A stretch of DNA of 43,076 nt from an uncultured Verrucomicrobiota bacterium (GTDB taxonomy: Bacteria; Verrucomicrobiota; Verrucomicrobiia; Opitutales; Seribacteraceae): NCBI GenBank assembly GCA_902618175.1, contig CACMZN010000017.1, positions 1 to 43,076 of the forward strand, given 5' to 3'. Shown one piece after another: positions 32,705 through 42,000 of the stretch (positions within the stretch are counted from its first letter, which is position 1; every line of letters starts with the position of its first letter). The position numbers and the translations under genes are program-made. The notes under the pieces are model-generated. The model did no database searches, was not told the origin of the DNA, and worked only from the letters and a program-made list of their open reading frames with translations.

Positions 32705-33565
32705 ATGAGTAAAACCTTAACTATCCTTGGATGTGGATACCTTGGGAGTGCGCTTGCCTCACGTGCACTTGACAATGGTTGGACGGTTTCTGCTCTCACC
32801 CGAAATCCCGATTACGTCTCTGAACTCAAGTCCATTGGTCTTGAAGTCGTAGTGCAGTCCAATCTGGAAGACTCTAATTGGCATTCCGAACTCGATGCAG
32901 ATCAAGATTTTGTGGTCAACTGCGTAGGTTCATCCTCTCCAAACTTGGATGGATACGTCAAATCGTACGTCGAAGGACAAAGTTCTGTCATGAATTGGTT
33001 GAAGTCCGGTAAAGTTGGAACTTTCGTATTTACAAGCAGTTGTTCGGTCTATCCGCAGGTCAAAAGGAAGCTCGTAGATGAAACTGCCTCCTGTACCGGA
33101 GTTTCCGAGAAAGGTGGTTTGTTGTTGGCTGCTGAGCAAATAAGTTTTCCCCCTCCTCCTGCCATCGAAAGATCCTTCATACTTCGGCTTGGTGGTCTAT
33201 ACGGTCCGAACCGCCACCTTTTACTGGAGAAAGTTAAGACTTCTGCTGTAATCGAAGGAAATTCCGATCGCATTCTCAATCTCATTCATCGAGATGATGC
33301 AGTCGGAGCGATCATGGCATGTTTGCTTGCCAAAGATTCGAACATCGGACGCATTTACAACCTGACTGACGGGCACCACTATCCAAGAAGTCAAATTGTT
33401 CAATGGTTGGCGGAAAAATTTGATGTCCCACCTCCAGAGTTTGAAGAAAATGACTCCGAAACAACTCCAAATCGCAAAGTTTCGAATAATCGAATCATGG
33501 AAGAATTGGACTGGTCGCCAAAATATCCCTCATTCATCGAGGGATATGAAGAAATTCTAAGCTGA
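32705..33565 (+). CDS. NAD(P)-dependent SDR, YeeZ-like
   Basis: This 286-aa Rossmann-fold protein has GCGYLGSALA (9-18) as the dinucleotide motif, FVVNCVGSSSP, FTSSCSVYPQV, LRLGGLYGPNRH and LIHRDDAVGAI. This is the pattern of YeeZ-type extended SDRs. The usual catalytic Tyr-X3-Lys is not seen; the corresponding segment reads EKGGLLLAAEQ, as in other YeeZ-like proteins, so a classical dehydrogenase reaction is doubtful. I start at the ATG at 32705 rather than at an upstream in-frame start at 32678. It is divergent from the phosphatase operon and 25 nt from ybaB. Confidence 0.82.
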   Translation: MSKTLTILGCGYLGSALASRALDNGWTVSALTRNPDYVSELKSIGLEVVVQSNLEDSNWHSELDADQDFVVNCVGSSSPNLDGYVKSYVEGQSSVMNWLKSGKVGTFVFTSSCSVYPQVKRKLVDETASCTGVSEKGGLLLAAEQISFPPPPAIERSFILRLGGLYGPNRHLLLEKVKTSAVIEGNSDRILNLIHRDDAVGAIMACLLAKDSNIGRIYNLTDGHHYPRSQIVQWLAEKFDVPPPEFEENDSETTPNRKVSNNRIMEELDWSPKYPSFIEGYEEILS

Positions 33566-33590
33566 TTTTTAAATCCTTTAACACAACAAC

Positions 33591-33899
33591 ATGCCAGGCG
33601 TAGGAAAACTTCTCAAGCAGGCTCAGAAAATGCAGCAAAAAATGGAAGAGGCTCAATCTCTTTTGTCAAAGGAAGAGATTGAAGTTTCGGGTGGTGGAGG
33701 TGTGGTAAAAATCATCATTACCGGACAAGGTGAATTTAAGGATTTGAGCCTAGAATCCGATTTTCTCAAAGAGGACTCGGAATTCGTTTCTGAAGTAATT
33801 CTTCAGGCTATCAGAGATGCCGCCGAACAAGCCAAAAAGAAAAGCGAAGAGACGATGAGCGGACTCACTGGCGGAATGCAGATGCCAGGTCTTTTTTAA
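33591..33899 (+). CDS. ybaB: Nucleoid-associated protein YbaB/EbfC
   Basis: This 102-aa small DNA-binding protein starts MPGVGKLLKQAQKMQQKMEE, an amphipathic helix typical of YbaB. Central strands with a VVKIIITGQGEFKDLSLE block and the C-terminal helix EVILQAIRDAAEQAKKKSEE follow. The tail ends MQMPGLF. YbaB dimers bind DNA and are commonly encoded just before recR, as here (5-nt gap). Confidence 0.94.
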   Translation: MPGVGKLLKQAQKMQQKMEEAQSLLSKEEIEVSGGGGVVKIIITGQGEFKDLSLESDFLKEDSEFVSEVILQAIRDAAEQAKKKSEETMSGLTGGMQMPGLF

Positions 33900-33904
33900 G
33901 GTTC

Positions 33905-34498
33905 TTGACACCTTTCTACGACAATTTAGTTAAATCGTTAAAGTCACTGCCGGGGCTTGGATACAAATCAGCAGAGAAAATTGCTCTCCATCTTCTTGTT
34001 GAAAAGCCAAATAAACTATTGGAATTGTCCGAATGTCTTCTTCAGTCGTCTCAAAATTTGGGACCCTGCAAGATTTGTGGCAATTTGACGGAAAAAGAAG
34101 AATGCAAGCTTTGCACATCTCCCGATCGCAATGCTTCACTGCTGTGTCTGGTCGAGACTGTAATGGATTTGCATTCCATTGAGAGAGCTGGAATTTACAA
34201 TGGCAGGTACCATGTTCTCCAAGGTAAACTCTCGCCCCTAAGGGGAATTGGACCAGAGCAATTGAATTTGGAATCCTTGCGAGATCGAATGGGTGCCGGA
34301 GCATTTCATGAAGTGATCCTTGCCTTGGGAAATGATCTGGAAGGGGAGGCAACCTGTAACTACCTCAAACAAGAGATTTTTGCAGATATTTCTTTGAAAG
34401 TGACTCGAATCGGTTTCGGACTTCCCAGCGGTGCAGTTCTGACTTATGCAGACGAAACGACATTAAAAAATTCTTTGGAGGGAAGGAAGTCATTCTGA
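33905..34498 (+). CDS. recR: Recombination protein RecR
   Basis: This 197-aa recombination mediator acts with RecF and RecO in gap repair. The HhH motif SLPGLGYKSAEKIALHLL is at 14-31, the C4 zinc finger has Cys55, Cys58, Cys67 and Cys70, and the Toprim domain has LCLVETVMDL, YHVLQGKLSPLRGIGPE and TRIGFGLPSGAVLTYADE. The only start giving the conserved N terminus is TTG at 33905. The ybaB-recR order is classical. The stop is 24 nt from the stop of the convergent giant repeat protein. Confidence 0.96.
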   Translation: MTPFYDNLVKSLKSLPGLGYKSAEKIALHLLVEKPNKLLELSECLLQSSQNLGPCKICGNLTEKEECKLCTSPDRNASLLCLVETVMDLHSIERAGIYNGRYHVLQGKLSPLRGIGPEQLNLESLRDRMGAGAFHEVILALGNDLEGEATCNYLKQEIFADISLKVTRIGFGLPSGAVLTYADETTLKNSLEGRKSF

Positions 34499-34522
34499 AT
34501 TCATCAAACAAAAATCTTCGTC

Positions 34523-37500
34523 TTAATCTTTTTCAAAAGGGAGCCATACCTTTTGGTTATTTAAATAATATCGAAGAGGTCTTGATCTGAAATTGAAAAA
34601 GACCCAGTCCTGAATTTCATCGGACCAACAATAATTTTCAAAAAAGGCGGCTTCATTAGTCCACAACCATCCTAAATGGTTGCTCCAGAACCATAAGCTT
34701 TTCTCGTCCATCAGATGAGGTGCGATCCAACCGAAATGGTCATGAAAAGACCATGTAGGAGAATCTTGAAAAAAGATTCCGAACCAGGACTGATGCCAAC
34801 CATTGTTCAAATTTCTCATCACTTTGAGTGAGGAGAGTATTCTGGTAGAGTAGTATGTTGGGGGTATGTCTTGGAAATTAAACAATATCCAACTCTGAAA
34901 ATTATCTGACCAGCAATAATTTTGAGAAAAAGTTTCTTCTTCAGTCCAGAGCCATCCGTATTCCTGGGTCCAAAACCAGATCTGCTCATCCTCAGTTTGA
35001 TAGGTAAGGATCCATCCGAAATTTTCATGATGATACCAAAGAGAAGAGTCCTGATAAAATGCTCCAAACCAAGATTGGTACCAACTAGGACCGAGTATCG
35101 AGGTATTGCTGAGGTCGGAGAGCCTTCTATGCGAAAAAACTGCAGAAATCTGTCGATTTTGAATCATGCTTACTGAAGTGTTCAGGGCCCCAGGATCGTT
35201 AATGCCTGAACCAGTCCAGCCAATAAATTCGGATCCAAAATTCGGCCTCGCGGAAATCACTGGGTTGCTCCCATAGCTGTATGTTCCAGATCCTGATACC
35301 GAACCTCCACCTGAAACGCTCACCTCAAGATCATAAGTTTTCAATGAAAAATGCGCAGTCACCGTTTGGTGGCTTTTCATTTCCACAAATGAAGAGATCG
35401 AATCGGTTTCTTGTATGCTTGAACCAGACCAATTCTGAAAAAAGTATCCTTGATTTGGGATAGCTTCGATGAAAGCCATGGTTCCATGAGCAAAAATACC
35501 ATCACCGATGGCAAATCCTCCCACTGAACTTTGTACGTCAAGTTCGTATCGATTCAGCGTAAAATTTGCAGATGCATTAAGATCTTTGGTCAGGTTGATC
35601 GAAGTGGAGTATGAAGAGGGATCATCGATGTTTGATCCTGACCAACCAGTGAACGAGTAGCCTTCGAGAGGTGTTGCAATTATCTGAACTTGCGTGCCAT
35701 AGGGATAATTTCCCTGTCCCTCGACGTTCCCTCCAGGATCATTGAATAATTTAAGTTCATAGGAATTAATTGAAAAAACAGCAGAAATATTACGATCTTT
35801 ATCCATCGAAACAAATGTACTTTGCCGATAAGGTTCTTCAATTCCAGATCCAGACCAGTTTACGAATGTATAACCTTCAGAAGGAAAAGCAACGATTGGC
35901 GCTTTTTCCTCGAATCCAAAGATTCCGTCTCCATTCAATGTTCCTCCGATTGCATCATTGATTATCAGTTCGTAAGAAGATGGGGAGAACTCTGGTGTTA
36001 TCATTCTGTCGGCGACCATCTCAACATAGGTTACAGCAGAATTTGGATCTGCAGGTCCCATACCACTCCATTTTGTGAAATTATATCCTGATTTTGGTAT
36101 TGCCTCGATTCTTGCTCGGGTTCCGAAATCGTAAATTCCGCTCCCGATTGAATTCCCCTCCTTAACTTCTTCAATGGCAAGCACGTGTGAATTAATCGAG
36201 AAATGCGCTGTAAGGGTAAGATTCTCTGAGATTTTGATTTTGGTTGATGAAGTTGTTGGATTTCCCGACACATCTCCGCTCCAATAAGAAAATGAATACC
36301 CTTCAGCGGATTCCGCCGAAACTTCGACTTCCTCACCAAATTCATAAATTCCTTCTCCCATCACCACACCCGAATCCTCCGGAAATGATGAAGTTGAAAG
36401 ATTATATGATTTGGGTCTAAAAACAGCAGTTATGTTTCGATCATCAATCATTTTAACAGTGGTAGTCTCCAAGTTTGGTTCCTGAACCCCGTTTCCAATC
36501 CATTCTGTGAAGAAGAATCCATCCGCAGGAATTGCGGAAATGGTCACGACTTGTTCTTGATCATATGATCCAGATCCATAGGTGAATCCACTGGAAGGAG
36601 GCTCTGCAACTATGATGAGATTTTTGTAGTTTTCGTCATTAGTTGAAAAGATGGCTGATATGGTTTTGTTTTGGTCAACAAGTACGGTTGTGGAGGGAGA
36701 TTGTGGATCAGAAATGCCTACGCCATCCCAGTGTGAAAAAACGAACCCAGCCTTTGGGAATGCGAAAATGGGAGCCATGGATCGATGTTCATATAATCCT
36801 GTTCCCCCCGCATCGCCCTTTTGGCTTTCAAAATTGATGGTGAGCAAATGATTTTCAGGAGTGAAACTTGCAAAAATAGTTTTATCCCTGAGAATTTCAA
36901 CTTTGGTTGTGCTTGAGTTTGGGTCTTCGACTCCATCCCCGAACCACATTTCAAATTTGTAACCGTACTCTGGGTATGCTGAGACATCAACTTCAGAACC
37001 GAAGGAATACGAACCCGAACCACTGACGGAACCACCTATTCCCGCAGTGAGGTTTAGGTCATGTGTATTGGAGGAGAAGGAGGCAGTGACATTCTGATCT
37101 TTTTCGATGTTCAGATAGGTAAGTGAGGAAAAGGGATCCTCTATGTTGTCACCAAACCATTTGTCGAAGAAAGAGCCTTCGTTTGCCTTGGCTTGAATTG
37201 GTACTCGATCGGCAAAGGAATAGGTGCCGGAACCACTGGCAGAACCACCGTTTGTAGCATTTACCTGGAGCTCATATGAATTGAGTGAAAAAAGGGGCAA
37301 GACGAACCGATCCATCGTCATGCTGACGGTGGTGATCGGGCTTTCCCTGTTCATAATCCCACTACCTGTCCATCCATGAAATGAATATCCTTGATTAGGA
37401 GTAGCTGAAATGGGTGCGTTTTCCCCATATGTGTAAATGCCGGTGCCCGAAACTTTTCCACCAATCAAATTACTGGAGGAAAGAGTGTGTTTATTGAGCT

Positions 37501-38869
37501 GAAAAAAAGCAGTTACAGTAATAGGTGAAGTTACCTCAAACGACAATTCATCTGATTTGACAGATGGATCCATACTCCAACTCGAAAAACTGTAACCAAG
37601 GTTGGAACGAGCCTTGAGCGTAAGAGTCGTCCCTTGGTTGTAAATTCCAGATCCTTCTACAAGACCAGCAACTTCTGGTGAAGTTTTCGTCGTAACTTGG
37701 AAGCTTGGCCAAGAACCGGATTTATTTTGAACTCTTCCAAATTGAGGCCAGTCTGATTTGGCTGGAGTTGTATCTATTCTTATGGAATATAATTTGCCAT
37801 CCAAGGAACCAAAATAGAGGTTTCCAAAAGCATCCAAGGTCAATGGCGTATCCACTAATCCATCAATGGAATAACTCGAATCATCCGAACTCGATACCAG
37901 ATTGCCATCTTCATTCAGGCAGTACAATTTGTTTTTTCCACTACCGGTGTAAGCTACCAAGTAAATCCTACCATGCTCATCTATCACAGGTGAACTGTAG
38001 AAAACGTCACCCACAAGAATTTCCCATTGGTTAACCCCCGTCATTATATCGATCGATCTCAGGTATCCGTCTCTTGAAGCAAATAGAACTTGACCAGAGA
38101 GACCGATCACGGGACTTGCGTCCACCCGGTCACCGGTAAGATACTTCCAATTTAGTCTTGCCTGATATTCCTGGTCGCTGAGTGAATAGCAGTACCCGTT
38201 TCCGCTTCCAAACAGAAGATTTCCCGTAACGTCGATTGCAGGGGAAGACAAAATTGAGTTTTTTGCATTCCCTACTTGTTCAGTCGAGTAAATCCACTTT
38301 AATGAACCGTCGGGTTTGAGGGCGTGAAAATTTCCTCCTTCATCCCCAAAGTATACGGTACCGTCCCTTCCAAGCACCGCCGATGAAGAAATCGGATTTC
38401 CCGCAAAGTAGTCCCAAGAGAGGGATCCATCTGCGTTCAAAGCATAAAAAAACTCATCGTGCGATCCGAAATATATTTTTCCATCAGCACCTATGGAAGG
38501 CGTCGAGGTTATACTGCTGTTTGTCTTGAATTCCCAAATTTTGGTACCATCAACGGATCGCAAAGCATAAAGGTGATTGTCCCATGATCCAAAATAAAGG
38601 ACGCCATCACCGCTTATGGATGGTGAGGAATCAATCCAATCCTGAGCCAAAAAGCTCCATTTTTCGGTACCATCTGGATTCAAAGCTCTTAATTTGTTGT
38701 CATTGGAGCCAAAATAAATGATCCCTTCTTGGGAGACGGATGGAGAGGACATAATCGCACCCTCGGTTTCAATGGACCATTGCAGGTTACCAGTTGCCAC
38801 CGCATTCGTGTGCGATTGGATGAATACCATGGCGATGATGCCTATTGTTGAATAACAAGATATATTCAT
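34523..38869 (-). CDS. Giant secreted protein: PQQ-like propeller, 12 InlB-type repeats, two Trp-rich C-terminal modules
   Basis: This is a 1448-aa protein. A signal sequence (about 1-25) is followed by a PQQ/BamB-like propeller (about 28-385) with blades such as GIIYFGSNDNKLRALNPDG and GVLYFGSWDNHLYALRS. Twelve tandem repeats of about 72 residues (about 390-1250) follow. Each carries a GG-x-G-x-G-x-Y/F core, Y-x-F-x-x-W and a closing (A/T)xF, the pattern of divergent InlB B-repeats. Two tandem Trp-rich modules (about 1260-1340 and 1355-1438) share WFG, FGWI, WFW, GWLWT and YCWSD. No LPXTG or other known anchor is seen. It is probably surface-exposed or released; binding or sensing roles are guesses. 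The larger repeat gene lies 171 nt upstream on the same strand. Confidence 0.85.
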   Translation of the reverse strand: MNISCYSTIGIIAMVFIQSHTNAVATGNLQWSIETEGAIMSSPSVSQEGIIYFGSNDNKLRALNPDGTEKWSFLAQDWIDSSPSISGDGVLYFGSWDNHLYALRSVDGTKIWEFKTNSSITSTPSIGADGKIYFGSHDEFFYALNADGSLSWDYFAGNPISSSAVLGRDGTVYFGDEGGNFHALKPDGSLKWIYSTEQVGNAKNSILSSPAIDVTGNLLFGSGNGYCYSLSDQEYQARLNWKYLTGDRVDASPVIGLSGQVLFASRDGYLRSIDIMTGVNQWEILVGDVFYSSPVIDEHGRIYLVAYTGSGKNKLYCLNEDGNLVSSSDDSSYSIDGLVDTPLTLDAFGNLYFGSLDGKLYSIRIDTTPAKSDWPQFGRVQNKSGSWPSFQVTTKTSPEVAGLVEGSGIYNQGTTLTLKARSNLGYSFSSWSMDPSVKSDELSFEVTSPITVTAFFQLNKHTLSSSNLIGGKVSGTGIYTYGENAPISATPNQGYSFHGWTGSGIMNRESPITTVSMTMDRFVLPLFSLNSYELQVNATNGGSASGSGTYSFADRVPIQAKANEGSFFDKWFGDNIEDPFSSLTYLNIEKDQNVTASFSSNTHDLNLTAGIGGSVSGSGSYSFGSEVDVSAYPEYGYKFEMWFGDGVEDPNSSTTKVEILRDKTIFASFTPENHLLTINFESQKGDAGGTGLYEHRSMAPIFAFPKAGFVFSHWDGVGISDPQSPSTTVLVDQNKTISAIFSTNDENYKNLIIVAEPPSSGFTYGSGSYDQEQVVTISAIPADGFFFTEWIGNGVQEPNLETTTVKMIDDRNITAVFRPKSYNLSTSSFPEDSGVVMGEGIYEFGEEVEVSAESAEGYSFSYWSGDVSGNPTTSSTKIKISENLTLTAHFSINSHVLAIEEVKEGNSIGSGIYDFGTRARIEAIPKSGYNFTKWSGMGPADPNSAVTYVEMVADRMITPEFSPSSYELIINDAIGGTLNGDGIFGFEEKAPIVAFPSEGYTFVNWSGSGIEEPYRQSTFVSMDKDRNISAVFSINSYELKLFNDPGGNVEGQGNYPYGTQVQIIATPLEGYSFTGWSGSNIDDPSSYSTSINLTKDLNASANFTLNRYELDVQSSVGGFAIGDGIFAHGTMAFIEAIPNQGYFFQNWSGSSIQETDSISSFVEMKSHQTVTAHFSLKTYDLEVSVSGGGSVSGSGTYSYGSNPVISARPNFGSEFIGWTGSGINDPGALNTSVSMIQNRQISAVFSHRRLSDLSNTSILGPSWYQSWFGAFYQDSSLWYHHENFGWILTYQTEDEQIWFWTQEYGWLWTEEETFSQNYCWSDNFQSWILFNFQDIPPTYYSTRILSSLKVMRNLNNGWHQSWFGIFFQDSPTWSFHDHFGWIAPHLMDEKSLWFWSNHLGWLWTNEAAFFENYCWSDEIQDWVFFNFRSRPLRYYLNNQKVWLPFEKD
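34560..35095 (-). repeat. Two tandem copies of a Trp-rich module (encoded)
   Basis: The modules are about 80 residues each. Copy 1 has SWFGAFYQDSSLWYHHENFG, IWFWTQEYGWLWTEE and NYCWSDNFQSWILFNF. Copy 2 has SWFGIFFQDSPTWSFHDHFG, LWFWSNHLGWLWTNE and NYCWSDEIQDWVFFNF. The shared skeleton is WFGxF, W, H, GWI, WFW, GWLWTxE, WSD, W and NF. A single copy ends the neighbouring giant protein. I do not recognise it as a named domain. Confidence 0.7.
35120..37703 (-). repeat. Twelve divergent InlB-type repeats (encoded)
   Basis: Twelve protein repeats are encoded by about 215 nt each. The consensus core is GGxxxGxGxYxYGxxxxIxAxPxxGYxFxxWxGxGIxxPxSxxTxVxMxxDRxIxAxFxxxSY. At DNA level no two units look identical, so this is an old array rather than a recent expansion. 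The first unit is the most divergent, lacking the W-x-G-x-G core. Confidence 0.75.
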
Positions 38870-39040
38870 CCTTGACTACAATATGACGCAAATCTTTTTC
38901 TGCCGCAATTTGTTTTCGCAGTTAATGAATTCTCAAAAAGACAGATTTGGGCATCATGAGGTGAGAAATTTATTTCACTCAAGTTCCGAAGTTTCACCTG
39001 TTGAGTAAAGTTACGCCTTCTTCTGTGGACAGGGTTGATT
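38870..39040. other. Intergenic region between the two giant repeat genes
   Basis: These 171 bases contain no credible gene. An imperfect inverted sequence near 38960-38985 (GTGAGAAAT/ATTTCAC) could form a bulged hairpin on the minus-strand transcript. A separate promoter for the downstream gene is possible but not identified. Confidence 0.5.
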
Positions 39041-42000
39041 TCATGGACTAAAGGGCTCCCATCTTGAATCTTGATAATTGAAGGCCCAAGGTGATTCATA
39101 AGAATAAAAGTTTACGTACAGCCAATTTTTTTCTCTATCAGACCAATAATAAGAACCGGTGGGGTTACTCAGACTTTCTTGCGTCCATAACCATCCCCAA
39201 TTCGAATGCCAAAACCACACCCTACTTGAATCTCCGGAGACGGGATAAATCCATCCTAAATCCATATGACGACACCATCCTGAATCCAATTCCATGAATG
39301 AACCAAACCATTGAGACGAAAACCAGAGGTTTTGATGATCTTGCGTTTGAAAAACGTCTGATAGATTTTTTTTCTCAAAATGAGCGGAGATTTCTTCATC
39401 TTGAAGCATTGTGATTTCACTGAGTCTCGAGTTTGAATCGGTTATGTTTTGACCCACCCACTCAATGAATGAATACCCTTCTGAAGGGATCGCCAAGATG
39501 GTAGCTGAGGCTCCAGATGAGAAAAAACCTTCTCCATAGGCCTCGCCACCTTTCGTTGAAGATATGGACAGTCTATAGCCTTTGTTGGAAAAAAGAGCTG
39601 TAATTTCCAGATTATTCGTTAGGATCACTGTCGTTGTCGATGAAAGAGGATTTTCCACTCCTTCTCCATCCCACATATTAAAGGAATATCCTGAATTGGG
39701 AATCGCAACAATCGGAACTTGCGACCCGTATTCAAAGAATCCAGATCCGGAGGCTGTTCCACCAGTTGATGCATTGACAGAAAGATAAATCGAATTTTGT
39801 GAAAATATTGGTTTGATATTCCGATCCTGAGTCATCCTAACCACAGTCGTTGGAATGGTTGGATTAACTACTCCCGAACCCTCCCAACCGATGAAGGAAT
39901 AGCCAACCTCCGGATGAGCGGAAACTTCAGCTGTGGTACCGTATTCAAAAATACCTGCTCCAGATGCATAACCCCCGTTACTCTCTGAAATTTGCATTTT
40001 AAATGAATTGATTGCAAAGCTTGCTGTTAAGTTTCTATCTTCCGTCATAACGATATGGGTAGATGTATTTTCCGGGGCAACCGGACCCTCCCCGATCCAA
40101 CCCGAAAATGAATATCCTGGATTCGGAAAAGCAAGGATTTCCACATTGGTTGCGTACTCGTAAATCCCACTACCAGATGTGCTTCCTCCTTCGGTTGAGG
40201 AAGTTTTCAATTCATAGGAGTCAATCGAGAAATGAGCTTGAATTTCGCGGTTCTCAGTCATCTTAACAGTCGTCCTCATTGCAGTCGGATTCGATACCCC
40301 AATTCCACTCCAATTAATGAATGAATGACCGTTTTCAGGATAGGCAACCAAAGGAGCCTCCGATCCATAGGGAAAAATCCCTGAACCGGAGGCAATGCCT
40401 CCTGAGCTCGATTCAACCAGAAGAGAATGAGAATCGATCAAGAAGTGAGCAGTGACCATACGATCTTCAGTCATTCGAACCTTTGTGGATTCGGAATCAA
40501 CGTTGATGATACCATGTCCGCTCCAATTCATGAAAGAATAACCTTCGCTGGGAAAGGCTTCGATGCCGGCTTCTGTTCCATAATCGTAAGAGCCTGAACC
40601 TGTAGAAGTTCCACCATTGCCTGAAGTTACATCCAGTAGGTGTGAATTAATTTGAAAATCGGCGTAGAGATTACGATTCATAGTCATGTCAACGGTAGTA
40701 TTTGGAGATGAAGGATCCAAAACACCTGAGCCTACCCACTGAACAAACGAATATCCAGGGTCTGGGTAAGCGGATATACTGGCTTCCGTTCCAAATTCGA
40801 AAGTCCCCGTGCCTGAGAAATTTCCTCCGGTGGAAGCCTCGATGGTGAGAAAATAAGTATTCGATGAAAAAGTGGCGCTGATATTTCGATCCTCGGTCAT
40901 TTCAACGTTTGTGTATGGCATACTTGAATTTTCAAATCCGTCACCGTTCCATTGAACAAACGAAAATCCTGAGTCAGGAGTCGCGAGGACACTGGCTTTA
41001 GAACCATATTCGAATGTGCCGATTCCGGATATGGTACCACCAGGGGACTGGATTGCTTCAAGTTGATATGAGTTGATTAGAAAGACTGCAGTAATGTTTC
41101 GGTCATTGGTCATGATAACGGAGGTGATTGGTGAGTTTGGGTTTTCAATGCCGTTCCCTGTCCATCGAACAAAGGAATATCCCGAATTCGGCTGTGCCTC
41201 AATCTCAGCATATTCTCCATATTCGAAAGTTCCATTTCCCAAAATCGTACCTCCATAAGTTTGGTTCGTCACAAGAGTATGGGTGTTGGTCAAAAAAACG
41301 GCCGTTATGTTCTTGTCTTTGTCCATACTTACCGAAGTGACGTTTGAAGAAACGGATGCAACGCCTTCCCCTTCCCATCGGTCAAAGGAGAAGCCTGGGG
41401 AAGGAGTGGCGGAAATCATCACCTGAGCTCCAAGTTCATAACTTCCGGCTCCCATAGTGCTGCCTCCACGATTTGGAGAAGATACAGTTATGAGTATTTC
41501 CTTATCGGAAGATTTCTTGATGAAATGAGCTTGAATTTCCTGAGATTCCTTGATGAGAATTGTAGTAGAAGGGGAATACAGTTCATTGATTCCGTTTCCT
41601 TCCCAATGAGAAAAAGCATAACCACTCAAAGGAAATGCGTTAATCGGAGCGTAATGACCATGTGCAAAATTACCTTCGCCTGATGCAGAACCACCTTCGT
41701 CGGAAATTATGCTTAGATTGTAAGAGTACCTTGAAAAGGTTGCTGCCAACGAACGGTTTTGCTTCATTAAAACGGTAGTCGAAGATAGATCGGATTCCTC
41801 AGTACCCTCACCTGACCAACCAGAGAAGAAATATCCATCATCTGGAAAAGCATGGATAAGAGCAGTTTCACCATGAGCAAATTGTCCCCCTCCGGATACT
41901 GATCCGCCTTCTCCTGCAGATAAGTTCAAGGAATAAGAGTTTAAAGTGAAACTTGCGAATAGAGAGATGTTTTCATTCATACTTACGAGAGTGGATTCGC

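Noticed and set aside
38866-39099. A 77-codon gene between the two giant genes
   Set aside because: It overlaps the end of the upstream gene and its product shows no pattern; it is probably intergenic noise.
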